Shown here: positions 1-6,610 of the stretch, piece after piece
How the letters are laid out: the number at the start of each line of letters is the position of its first letter
Numbering within the stretch: position 1 is the stretch's first letter
Source: Anaerolineales bacterium
GTDB taxonomy: Bacteria > Chloroflexota > Anaerolineae > Anaerolineales > Villigracilaceae
Assembly: GCA_025966435.1 (NCBI GenBank)
Contig: JAICRQ010000019.1
Location: 1 to 17,926, forward strand
Direction: 5' to 3'
Length of the DNA: 17,926 bases
Translations under genes and position numbers: made by a program
The notes under the pieces: generated by a model
Databases searched by the model: none
The model's input: only the letters and a program-made list of their open reading frames with translations
Told to the model about the DNA's origin: nothing

Positions 1-2
1 TG

Positions 3-119
3 AAGCAATTGAATGAAGAGTATTTTGCCCGGGCTGAAGGGCTTGTGTTGGAAATGGTCAAAGCCGCAATACTGGCACATCAATCGACGCGGACTCCGGT
101 TCCTTCCGGTAGTCCGTAG
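3..119 (+). CDS. C-terminal end of an unidentified protein (partial)
   Basis: An open frame enters from the left edge and ends at a TAG at 117-119. It gives 38 residues, with a helical stretch (EEYFARAEGLVLEMVKAAIL) and a polar, proline-rich tail ending SGSP. The fragment is too short to assign to a family. The next gene starts 12 bp after the stop on the same strand, so the two may be co-transcribed. The frame is plausible because it stays open to the edge and its stop lies just before the next start, but a chance open frame of this length cannot be excluded. Confidence 0.5.
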   Translation, partial: KQLNEEYFARAEGLVLEMVKAAILAHQSTRTPVPSGSP

Positions 120-131
120 GTCATACAGCGC

Positions 132-740
132 ATGTCTGATTATTTGCTTACACAGATCATTAATTACGGTGCGCCATTATTCGGGTTGATTCTGTTTCTT
201 GCCGCACTAGGACTGCCTCTGCCGGCATCCATTCTGTTGGTTGCCGCAGGGGCGTTCTCACAACAGGGGATTCTCAATGGGTTCGCCCTCGCGACCTTTG
301 GGTTGGTTGGCGTAGTCGCCGGGGATGCCATCGGCTTTGGAATGGGATTTTATGCAAGGAAATGGGTCTCGGATCGGATAGAGGTATCACCAACGTGGAA
401 AAATGCAAGAGATACGTTCAAAGCCCGTGCCGGCATGGCTGTTTTCCTCACCCGATTTTTGCTTACCGCTCTAGCTGTCCCCACGAATTGGATCGCCGGG
501 GGAAGCGGCATCCCCTTTCGGCGCTTCCTGATCTACGACACGCTGGGAGAACTCACCTGGATCCTCTTGTACGGTGGCTTAGGGTATCTATTCGGCAGCC
601 AGTGGGAACTGGTCGGCGAGTTCATCAAGAATTTCGGCGGACTGATCATGGGTTTGTTCATTGTGGGTGCCGGTGTCTGGTTGTGGAACAAACGGCTGAA
701 GAATATCGAGAATGCGAAACACAAGGTCCCGGAGACATGA
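132..740 (+). CDS. DedA-family membrane protein (VTT/SNARE-associated domain)
   Basis: This is a 202-residue integral membrane protein of the DedA/VTT family, whose members act in the cytoplasmic membrane and are linked to undecaprenyl-phosphate or phospholipid flipping and envelope homeostasis. Visible family features are an N-terminal hydrophobic hairpin with GLPLPASILLVAAGAF (about residues 27-42), a GDAIGFGMGFYARK segment, and the conserved block from FLTRFLLTALAVPTNWIAGG (about 105-124) through F..YDTLGELTWILLYGGLGYLFG. A C-terminal TM and a short basic tail (NKRLKNIENAKHK) follow. The length matches the family (about 200 residues). The ATG at 132 lies 12 bp after the previous stop with only a weak ribosome-binding site. 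The family is secure, but the substrate and exact subfamily are not determined. Confidence 0.88.
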   Translation: MSDYLLTQIINYGAPLFGLILFLAALGLPLPASILLVAAGAFSQQGILNGFALATFGLVGVVAGDAIGFGMGFYARKWVSDRIEVSPTWKNARDTFKARAGMAVFLTRFLLTALAVPTNWIAGGSGIPFRRFLIYDTLGELTWILLYGGLGYLFGSQWELVGEFIKNFGGLIMGLFIVGAGVWLWNKRLKNIENAKHKVPET

Positions 741-789
741 AGAAGACGGAAATCTTTTTAGAGCCGGCTGTATAGGCTTAAATAGAAAA

Positions 790-814
790 TCTGCGCTGAG
801 CGAAACAACGCAGA
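790..814 (+). terminator. Weak hairpin after the DedA gene
   Basis: TCTGCG (790-795) and CGCAGA (809-814) form a 6-bp stem with a 13-nt loop, 50 bp after the DedA stop. A mismatch and two further A-T pairs could extend it. The following sequence (CTTCTATATG) is only modestly T-rich, so this is a possible but weak transcription end. Nothing else supportable is seen between 741 and 937. Confidence 0.3.
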
Positions 815-937
815 CTTCTATATGTTACCCCTTGCTACGATGATGTTCCCCTGGCTCTAACCATTTTAGTCTTATTTCGATAGCCTCCCAGTGATAAATT
901 TCCTCTCGCCTCAATGACATATTGCACGATCTTCGGT

Positions 938-968
938 AAAACGTTTTGTAGCCTGACGGAAACGTTTC
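938..968. promoter_or_regulatory. Paired CG-centred palindromes (putative operator)
   Basis: AAAACGTTTT (938-947) and GAAACGTTTC (959-968) are both perfect 10-bp palindromes sharing the core AAACGTTT. Their centres are 21 bp apart, two helical turns, so bound proteins would sit on the same DNA face. CG-centred palindromes of this kind are typical of LacI/GalR-family operators such as the PurR box. The pair lies 33 bp upstream of the -35 box at 1002, a position that fits either activation or looping repression. No regulator gene of that family is in the window. Confidence 0.45.
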
Positions 969-1001
969 TGGAGCGTTCCTCGCCCTACCATTTAACCGAT
1001 G

Positions 1002-1029
1002 TTAACAACTCTGAAATTTAATGTATAAT
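1002..1029 (+). promoter_or_regulatory. Sigma-70-type promoter of the structured RNA / recX leader
   Basis: TTAACA (1002-1007, 5 of 6 matches to TTGACA) and a perfect TATAAT (1024-1029) are separated by 16 bp. Transcription would start near 1036. It is the best promoter match I noticed in the window and lies about 340 bp before the recX start, so the transcript begins with a long non-coding stretch. Confidence 0.6.
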
Positions 1030-1035
1030 TAACTT

Positions 1036-1365
1036 AATCCGAACGATTGGATGCGACAATTTCTGCCGCCTGGGCGGCTTGGCTGGTATAAACTCTGGCT
1101 TGTTATTCGAGCACGAACCTCCCCCGGTTTTGGGAGTTACCTTTTGAAGTCAATTTACGATCAAATTGGATAATTACCGGACTTCCCTCCTGCAACTCTT
1201 GTGTCAAACGTGACGCTCAGATCTCATAACGGGATCTGACCTGCCTGCATACAGGCATTTCGCGGGGCTTGGGACTTGCTCAACCTACCAGAATCCTAGT
1301 ATCCCACTAATGTGGGATCTTCGACAGCCGAGGCCGCTTCGGACGGTCCTCGGCTGTGTGCTTTT
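1036..1365 (+). ncRNA. Candidate structured RNA of about 330 nt (or attenuator leader of recX-rny)
   Basis: The segment is bounded by a promoter (1002-1029) and an intrinsic terminator (1324-1365) and holds no convincing coding frame. It contains a series of local stems: GCCGC/GCGGC (1065-1078), GCTTG/CGAGC (1098-1112, one G-U), CTCCC/GGGAG (1119-1136), CAATTT/AAATTG (1151-1168), GTCA/TGAC (1203-1214), TCAGATC/GATCTGA (1217-1239), TGCCTG/CAGGCA (1242-1257), ATCCCAC/GTGGGAT (1301-1318), then the terminator stem. I looked for tmRNA, RNase P, SRP and 6S landmarks and saw none (no tRNA-like 3' end, no AGGAAAGTCC, no long closing stem). The start is predicted from the promoter. It could be a stand-alone RNA gene or a cis-regulatory leader of recX-rny, and the sequence alone cannot decide. 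Confidence 0.5.
1324..1365 (+). terminator. Strong intrinsic terminator/attenuator just before recX
   Basis: ACAGCCGAGG (1324-1333) pairs perfectly with CCTCGGCTGT (1348-1357). The top of the stem can extend with CCG/CGG around a CTTCGGA loop. GTGCTTTT follows (1358-1365). It ends 9 nt before the recX ATG, leaving almost no room for a separate recX promoter, so recX-rny expression probably depends on read-through. Confidence 0.75.
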
Positions 1366-1374
1366 AAACACATC

Positions 1375-2028
1375 ATGAAGAAGATTACTGCATTACAAGT
1401 ACAGAAGAGAAATCCAAACCGGGTGAACGTTCACCTGGATGGCGAATTCGCCTTCGGGCTGGCACGCATCGTCGCCGCCTGGTTGCGGGTGGGTCAGGAG
1501 CTTAGTGAAGAGAAAATCGAGCAGCTCCAGGCAGAGGACGCTCGTGAACGGGCATTTCAACAGGCAATGCTGTTTCTGAGCTATCGCGCCCGTTCCGAAT
1601 CCGAGATTCGGCAGAATCTGCGCAAGCATGAGATTCCCGAGCCGGTCATCGAACAGACGCTTGATCGCCTGCGCCAGGACGGGCTCGCCAACGACGACCA
1701 GTTTGCGCGTGCCTGGGTGGAGAACCGTAGCACCTTCCGCCCGCGCAGCCGCCGGTTGATGGCGATGGAGCTTCGTCAAAAGGGGCTGAATGACGAGGCA
1801 GTCTCCTCTGCCATTGCAGATGTGGATGATGACGCGCTTGCCTACGAAGCCGCCCAAAAAAAAGTCGCCAGATACAAAGATCTGGAATGGAACGAATTTC
1901 GTAAAAAACTAAGTGATTTCCTTGCCCGCCGGGGATTTTCGTACTCTGTGGTTGCGCCAGTTGTGACCCGCATCTGGAACGAGGTGCGCAACGATGAACA
2001 ACATTATGAAGAAGAGGACTCGACATGA
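1375..2028 (+). CDS. recX: RecX family regulatory protein
   Basis: This is a 217-residue, highly charged, helical protein of the RecX family, which binds RecA filaments and modulates recombinase activity in the cytoplasm. The N-terminus (MKKITALQVQKRNPNRVNVH, then LDGEFAFGL) and the repeated three-helix units (SYRARSESEIRQNLRK, then LRQDGLANDDQFARAWVENR, then a C-terminal FLARRGFSYSVVAPVVTRIW) are characteristic. The ATG at 1375 is chosen over an in-frame ATG at 1312 because family members begin at this MKKIT position and the upstream extension would run through the terminator hairpin. No clear Shine-Dalgarno is present, which fits unusual expression from read-through RNA. Its stop overlaps the rny start by 4 bp (ATGA), indicating translational coupling. 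recA itself is not in the window. Confidence 0.9.
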   Translation: MKKITALQVQKRNPNRVNVHLDGEFAFGLARIVAAWLRVGQELSEEKIEQLQAEDARERAFQQAMLFLSYRARSESEIRQNLRKHEIPEPVIEQTLDRLRQDGLANDDQFARAWVENRSTFRPRSRRLMAMELRQKGLNDEAVSSAIADVDDDALAYEAAQKKVARYKDLEWNEFRKKLSDFLARRGFSYSVVAPVVTRIWNEVRNDEQHYEEEDST

Positions 2029-3551
2029 CCCTAATCGATTTGATTATTTACGTCGTTTTTCTAGGGGTGGGTGCTGCTCTTGGTTATTTCCTTCACCGTT
2101 ACCAGGCAGATATCGCCCGTAAGAACCAGCAGGAGAAAGCTGACAATATTCTAAAAGGCGCCAGCGAGCAGGCGCGTTTGATCGAAAGCCAGGCACGTGA
2201 GAACGCTGTCAAGATCGTACAGGCAGCCGAAGCAGAGATTAAAGAACGCCGCATCGAACTTAACAAGGAAACGGAACGTCTCGACAAGCGGCGCGCCGAG
2301 CTGGACAACCGAGTCGACCGGCTCGAACAGCGTGAGCAAACGCTCAATAAGCGCCAGTCCCAGATCGACCGGCGTGGCAATGAGATCGATAAACTACATG
2401 AAGAGCAGGTCAAGAAGCTGGAATTCATCGCCCAGATGACGCCGGAAGACGCCCGGAAGGAGCTCTTTGCAGCCGTCGAGAAAGAAGCCCGCGGGGACAT
2501 GGCTCGCATCATTCGCCAGATCGAGGCCGAGGCGCGTGAACAGGGCGAAAAGCGCGCCCGCAAGCTGATCGCGGATGCCATCCAGCGGGTTGCCTCCGAG
2601 CATGTGGCGGAGGTCACGCGTGCGGTGGTCACCCTCCCCAATGAAGAGATGAAGGGACGCATCGTCGGGCGCAACGGACGCAACATCAAAGCCTTCGAGC
2701 AGGCTGCCGGCGTGGACGTCATCGTGGACGACACTCCAGACTCAGTCACGGTCTCTTGCTTTGATTCCGTCCGGCGTGAGATTGGCCGTCGCGCCTTATC
2801 AAAATTGATTCTGGATGGCAGGATTCATCCGGCGCACATCGAGAAAATCGTCGAGGACGAGACCCGGGCTGTGGAAAAGATCATTAATGAAGCTGGCGAG
2901 CAGGCTGCCTTCGATGCCAACATCACTGGTTTACATCCTGAGGTTCTGCGCATGATGGGCCGCCTGAAATTCAGAACCTCTTATGGACAGAACCAGCTTG
3001 CCCATGCTGTGGAGGTATCCAAGCTGGCGGGCATTCTGGCAGCAGAGATCGGCGCCAATGTGGAGCTCGCCAAACAAGGTGGGTTCCTGCACGATATTGG
3101 TAAAGCCATGGACCACAACCAGGAAGGGACTCATGCGAAATTGGGTGCGGAGTATTGCCGCCGTTATGGCGTGAACTCTGTGGTCGTCAACGCAATTGAG
3201 TCGCACCACCATGAAGTGGACCAGCTTACGGTGGAGGCAGTCATCGCCGAGGCGGCAGACGCCATCTCCGGCGCGCGTCCCGGTGCCCGCCGCGAAGACC
3301 TTGAAGCGTACATCAAGCGCATTCGTTCCCTCGAAGAGATGTCCATGTCCTTTGAGGGCGTCCAACAGGCATTTGCCATCCAGGCAGGGCGCGAGGTGCG
3401 TATCATCGTCAAGCCTGATGCGATCGACGATCTCGCCTCAGCGCGACTTGCACGCGACGTCGCCAAGAAAATCGAAGAGACGATGCAATATCCCGGTCAG
3501 ATCCGGGTAACGGTCATTCGCGAGACGAGATCCACAGAAATCGCTAAATAA
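2025..3551 (+). CDS. rny: Ribonuclease Y (endoribonuclease, mRNA decay)
   Basis: This 508-residue protein matches the usual RNase Y length and layout. It has one N-terminal TM segment (about residues 4-22), then a long charged coiled coil (about 28-195, rich in E, K, R and Q). A KH domain follows from about 205 (GRIVGRNGRNIKAFEQAAGV), then an HD domain (about 325-420) with the metal-binding H356-D357 in GGFLHDIGKAMD and a second SHHHEVD histidine cluster. RNase Y is a membrane-anchored endonuclease that initiates mRNA turnover. The ATG overlaps the recX stop (ATGA), with a purine-rich GAAGAGG at about 2010-2016 upstream. The pairing with recX suggests one transcript under the structured leader. 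Confidence 0.95.
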   Translation: MTLIDLIIYVVFLGVGAALGYFLHRYQADIARKNQQEKADNILKGASEQARLIESQARENAVKIVQAAEAEIKERRIELNKETERLDKRRAELDNRVDRLEQREQTLNKRQSQIDRRGNEIDKLHEEQVKKLEFIAQMTPEDARKELFAAVEKEARGDMARIIRQIEAEAREQGEKRARKLIADAIQRVASEHVAEVTRAVVTLPNEEMKGRIVGRNGRNIKAFEQAAGVDVIVDDTPDSVTVSCFDSVRREIGRRALSKLILDGRIHPAHIEKIVEDETRAVEKIINEAGEQAAFDANITGLHPEVLRMMGRLKFRTSYGQNQLAHAVEVSKLAGILAAEIGANVELAKQGGFLHDIGKAMDHNQEGTHAKLGAEYCRRYGVNSVVVNAIESHHHEVDQLTVEAVIAEAADAISGARPGARREDLEAYIKRIRSLEEMSMSFEGVQQAFAIQAGREVRIIVKPDAIDDLASARLARDVAKKIEETMQYPGQIRVTVIRETRSTEIAK

Positions 3552-3563
3552 TTCCTTACAAGG

Positions 3564-5696
3564 ATGTTGCGGGTGAAATCCCCCATTTCACAGGATGCTA
3601 CAATATCGGGAATGAACATGTCATCCCGCTCGGCTCTGGTGAAATGGGGGATTATTCTCTTACTGACAGTGCCCCATATTTTTATGACTCATGTCCTGGG
3701 TGACCGGTATCAGGGCGCGGTCAGCATCTTGCCGGTCGCAGCTGCCGGATGGTTCTTTGGAGGCGTTGCCGGAATCCTGGCAGGTGTCGTTTTGCTGACC
3801 CACTATGTCTTAACCCTGAACAATGGGAGTGTCCCTTCGTCTGTGTTTCTGGATAACAATATTATTTTCGGAGGGCTGATCGTGATTTTGATCGGGGGAA
3901 TTTCAGGCTGGTTAAGAGATCTATATGAAAAACAATTGGCTCGCGATCGCGAGCTAACCAAACGCCTTCAGGAAGCAAATGCTCTTTCAAAGATTACGAC
4001 AGCGCTCAGCGAAGCCGAGCGGATCGGTCTTTCCAATATTCTACAGTTGATCGTTGACTCAGCCAGGGAAATCATTCCAGGCGCAGAAAAGGCAGTTATC
4101 CACCTTCTCGATGAGGAAAATGAGTTACTGATTCCCGAAGCCGTGACCGGACTTCAAAACACGAATTACAAAGAAGTGAAAATGCACCTGGGCGAGGGAG
4201 TCGCCGGGCAGGTCATCTCGAGCGGGGAGACCATCAACATTGCAGACGTCATTACCGACCCAAGATTTCTGAGACCCGAGGACCCTCCGAAATTCCGCTC
4301 GCTGATGGTGGCGCCTGTCTCCAGCGGCAGACAAAAACTTGGGACGATTAGCGTCCAGAGTCACGCCACCCATGCCTTCAATCAAAACGAGAGAAACCTG
4401 CTGAAGGCGCTTGGGACCCAGGCGGCGATCGCCATCGAAAATGCCCACTTGCTGGAAAGCACACAACAAGCATTGCGCGAGACCGATGCCCTCTACCGCA
4501 TCAGCCAGGGACTGGTCTCACTCAACGCGGAAGGGCTACTGGAGGATGCTGTCAATTTGCTGCAAACGAATTTTGGCTATTATCACGTCCAGGTTTTTAT
4601 CGTCGATTCTCAGACAGGTGATTTTATTCTGCAAGCCGGGAGCGGCGAGATTGGCAAGGCACTCAAAAAACAAATTTATTCTTTACGCGCCGGTTCGGGA
4701 ATTGTGGGACACACGGCGGAGACTCTCAAACCTTTCTTTACCAACGACGTAGATCAAGTGGTATTCTTCATCCGCAATCCACTCTTGCCTGAAACAAAAT
4801 CTGAAATGACCGTGCCTGTGAGAATTGGCAATCAACTTCTAGGCATTTTGGATATTCAACAAGCGCCACCGAAGCTATTTACCGCACGCGACCTGCAACT
4901 GGTCAGCGCCATGGCAGACCAACTGGCGGTGGCACTGCAAAAGGCAGATCTTTATGAAAACCTGCAGAAATCCCTGCAGCAGGAACAAACAGTCCGTTCG
5001 CAGTTGATCCAGAGTGAACGGCTGGCGCTCGTAGGGCGCCTGCTTGCTTCGGTCTCGCATGAACTGAACAACCCTCTGCAAGCCATCCAAAATGCGCTCT
5101 TCCTCTTGAAAGAGGAAAAAAATCTTTCCAGCCAGGGGGGGCAGGATCTGGACATTATTCTCTCCGAAACGGAGCGCATGGCAGCGCTGATCGAACGTCT
5201 TCGCTCCGCTTATCGTCCCCTACGCGTGACCGATTTCCAGCCGGTCCATCTCAACAATCTGATCGAAGATGTATATGCCTTGATCGGCACGCATATGCGC
5301 CATAAGGATATTGCGTTTGAGTTTATCCCGGATCCAAATCTGGCGCCTGCTTCTGGGATTTCAGATCAGTTACGACAGGTCGTAATGAATCTGTTTCTCA
5401 ACGCGGTAGAGATTATGAAACCGGGAGGGCATCTCACGGTGGAAACGCATAATCTCAAGGGGCAAAACGAGGTGTTCTTTTCCGTCCGAGATTCGGGTCC
5501 CGGGATTGACACTGAGATGCTGCCCAAAATTTTTGATGCCTTCATCACCAGTAAACACACCGGTACAGGCCTGGGGCTGACGATTACGCATGATATCCTG
5601 GAACAACATCACGGGCGAATCGAGGCCGCGAATCATCCCAACGGCGGAGCCATCTTCTACATTTGGCTGCCCGTCTACCAACAGGAGCCAGTTTGA
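3564..5696 (+). CDS. Membrane GAF-GAF sensor histidine kinase
   Basis: This is a 710-residue sensor kinase. The N-terminus has about four membrane segments (residues about 25-117) with very short loops, followed by a short coiled linker, GAF domain 1 (about 155-296) and GAF domain 2 (about 310-470, containing [18 protein letters not shown]). The kinase core has a HisKA box SVSHELNNPLQAIQNA with phospho-acceptor H499 and a HATPase with NLFLNAVEIMKPGG, VRDSGPGID and TGTGLGLTI. It should sense a cytoplasmic or membrane-proximal signal and phosphorylate the adjacent response regulator, with which it overlaps. The start is uncertain: ATG 3564 has AGG only 1 nt away, while ATGs at 3612 and 3618 remove 16-18 residues and leave the hairpin at 3573-3591 outside the coding region. 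All candidates keep the membrane domain intact. Confidence 0.9.
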   Translation: MLRVKSPISQDATISGMNMSSRSALVKWGIILLLTVPHIFMTHVLGDRYQGAVSILPVAAAGWFFGGVAGILAGVVLLTHYVLTLNNGSVPSSVFLDNNIIFGGLIVILIGGISGWLRDLYEKQLARDRELTKRLQEANALSKITTALSEAERIGLSNILQLIVDSAREIIPGAEKAVIHLLDEENELLIPEAVTGLQNTNYKEVKMHLGEGVAGQVISSGETINIADVITDPRFLRPEDPPKFRSLMVAPVSSGRQKLGTISVQSHATHAFNQNERNLLKALGTQAAIAIENAHLLESTQQALRETDALYRISQGLVSLNAEGLLEDAVNLLQTNFGYYHVQVFIVDSQTGDFILQAGSGEIGKALKKQIYSLRAGSGIVGHTAETLKPFFTNDVDQVVFFIRNPLLPETKSEMTVPVRIGNQLLGILDIQQAPPKLFTARDLQLVSAMADQLAVALQKADLYENLQKSLQQEQTVRSQLIQSERLALVGRLLASVSHELNNPLQAIQNALFLLKEEKNLSSQGGQDLDIILSETERMAALIERLRSAYRPLRVTDFQPVHLNNLIEDVYALIGTHMRHKDIAFEFIPDPNLAPASGISDQLRQVVMNLFLNAVEIMKPGGHLTVETHNLKGQNEVFFSVRDSGPGIDTEMLPKIFDAFITSKHTGTGLGLTITHDILEQHHGRIEAANHPNGGAIFYIWLPVYQQEPV
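3573..3591 (+). repeat. Perfect inverted repeat between rny and the kinase
   Basis: GTGAAAT (3573-3579) and ATTTCAC (3585-3591) form a 7-bp stem around a CCCCC loop. There is no T-tract, so it is not a standard terminator. It sits 22 nt after the rny stop and, if the kinase starts at 3612, in the intercistronic spacer. There it could stabilise the 3' end of the recX-rny message or mask translation signals. Confidence 0.4.
5683..5687 (+). promoter_or_regulatory. Shine-Dalgarno that places the regulator start at TTG 5693
   Basis: AGGAG (5683-5687) lies 5 nt before TTG 5693, inside the end of the kinase gene. That TTG overlaps the kinase TGA (5694-5696). No comparable site precedes the in-frame ATG at 5663, whose extra residues are simply the kinase coding sequence read in another frame. 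Confidence 0.6.
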
Positions 5697-6493
5697 CTTC
5701 AGGTGGACGTGTCCTGATTATTGATGATGAGGCGACCCTGCGCCAGACTTTGGCGCGCATCCTCCAGCGCGCCGGTTTTGAAGCCACAACAGTCTCTACC
5801 GGTGGAGAAGGTCTGAGGATCGTTGGCGAACAGGTTTTCGATCTGGTCTACCTTGACATCCGTATGCCCGATATGAATGGATTGGACGTGCTCAAAACCA
5901 TTCACGCCCAATTCCCGGAACTGCCTGTGATCCTGTTTACGGCGCAGCCGGATTTACACTCCGCGGTCGAAGCACTGCGACGCGGTGCAATCGATTATCT
6001 AATGAAGCCTCTCAAGCCCCAGATGATCATCGACCGTACCCGTGCTGTTCTTGTCGACCAAAAGAAAAAGATTCGTAAACGGGAAATCATCCGTCAGATC
6101 GAAGAGTTGCAGGCAGAGCTCGATGCGCTCGACAAGGCGGAAACGCCAGCGACCGACTCCTCTCCCACGCAAACCGCCTCCGATCGCTTTCTCAAACGCG
6201 GCATCCTCACATTGGATTTACACGCGCGGCGTATCATCATTCAGGACCGTATCCTAAATCTGGCGCCAACATCCTTTGATTACCTGCTCGTTCTGGCGCG
6301 CCATTCGCCAAATGTTGTCGATTACCAGACGCTTGTTGCAGAGGCGCAGGGCTACCAAACGGATACGCGCGACGCGCAGGAATTGACAAAGTGGCACATC
6401 CACAACATACGCCAGGCTCTGGAAAATGATGCAGGTAACTCTATCCAGGTCGTCAATATCCGCGGCAGCGGGTACCGCCTCGTAACAAACTGA
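5693..6493 (+). CDS. OmpR/PhoB-type DNA-binding response regulator
   Basis: This is a 266-residue response regulator starting at TTG 5693 (ATG 5663 is the longer alternative). The receiver domain spans about residues 6-120 with the acidic pocket D11/D12, phospho-acceptor D55 in LVYLDIRMPDMNG, T83 and K105 (DYLMKP). A short coiled, acidic linker leads to a C-terminal winged-helix Trans_reg_C domain (about 165-264). That domain shows LTLDLHARRIIIQDR, LAPTSFDYLLVLARH, the recognition-helix region DAQELTKWHIHNIRQAL and the typical closing IRGSGYRLV. It is almost certainly the partner of the overlapping kinase and a transcription factor. OmpR-family proteins bind tandem direct repeats, and such repeats occur just downstream (6543-6562 and 8941-8960), so it may control the neighbouring signalling genes. 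Confidence 0.92.
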   Translation: MTSGGRVLIIDDEATLRQTLARILQRAGFEATTVSTGGEGLRIVGEQVFDLVYLDIRMPDMNGLDVLKTIHAQFPELPVILFTAQPDLHSAVEALRRGAIDYLMKPLKPQMIIDRTRAVLVDQKKKIRKREIIRQIEELQAELDALDKAETPATDSSPTQTASDRFLKRGILTLDLHARRIIIQDRILNLAPTSFDYLLVLARHSPNVVDYQTLVAEAQGYQTDTRDAQELTKWHIHNIRQALENDAGNSIQVVNIRGSGYRLVTN

Positions 6494-6509
6494 TATAGAA
6501 CCAGCCTCT

Positions 6510-6539
6510 CACCCCTGCTCATCGGCAAGGTGTTTTGTT
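6510..6539 (+). terminator. Possible weak terminator after the response regulator
   Basis: CACC (6510-6513) plus TGC (6516-6518) can pair with GCA (6525-6527) plus GGTG (6529-6532). This gives a 7-bp interrupted stem with a 6-nt loop, followed by TTTTGTT. The internal bulge makes it modest, but its place 16 bp after the stop and the T-run support a transcription end for the upstream unit. Confidence 0.4.
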
Positions 6540-6542
6540 CTA

Positions 6543-6562
6543 CCAACTTTTCCCAACTTTTC
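6543..6562 (+). promoter_or_regulatory. Tandem 10-bp direct repeat, putative OmpR-family operator
   Basis: CCAACTTTTC occurs twice with no gap (6543-6552 and 6553-6562), 49-68 bp before the hybrid-kinase ATG. Direct repeats with a one-turn period are the recognition pattern of OmpR/PhoB regulators, and such a regulator is encoded immediately upstream. The same element recurs at 8941-8960. No convincing -10 box follows; TATCTG at 6574 is the nearest candidate. Confidence 0.5.
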
Positions 6563-6610
6563 CATCCAGACTCTATCTGCCAACCCCGCGTAAACAGGCA
6601 AAATAGGAGC

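Noticed and set aside
1036..1365. Known RNA class (tmRNA, RNase P RNA, SRP RNA or 6S RNA) for the structured region
   Set aside because: No GGATTCGACGGG or tRNA-like 3' end, no AGGAAAGTCC block, no SRP apical motif, and no long rod-like closing pairing could be found by eye. A covariance-model scan would be decisive.
1312..1374. Upstream ATG start for recX
   Set aside because: The extra 21 residues are encoded by the ATCCCAC/GTGGGAT stem and the terminator hairpin, and RecX proteins begin at the MKKIT position.
2099..2749. Long antisense open frame of 216 residues opposite rny
   Set aside because: Its serine- and arginine-rich translation is what the reverse complement of a coiled-coil gene gives, and it has no recognisable domain. 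RNase Y on the plus strand explains the region.
6530..6610. Upstream ATG start for the hybrid kinase
   Set aside because: It would lie in the T-run after a hairpin and would translate through the tandem repeats into low-quality sequence. ATG 6611 has AGGAG and directly precedes the receiver domain.
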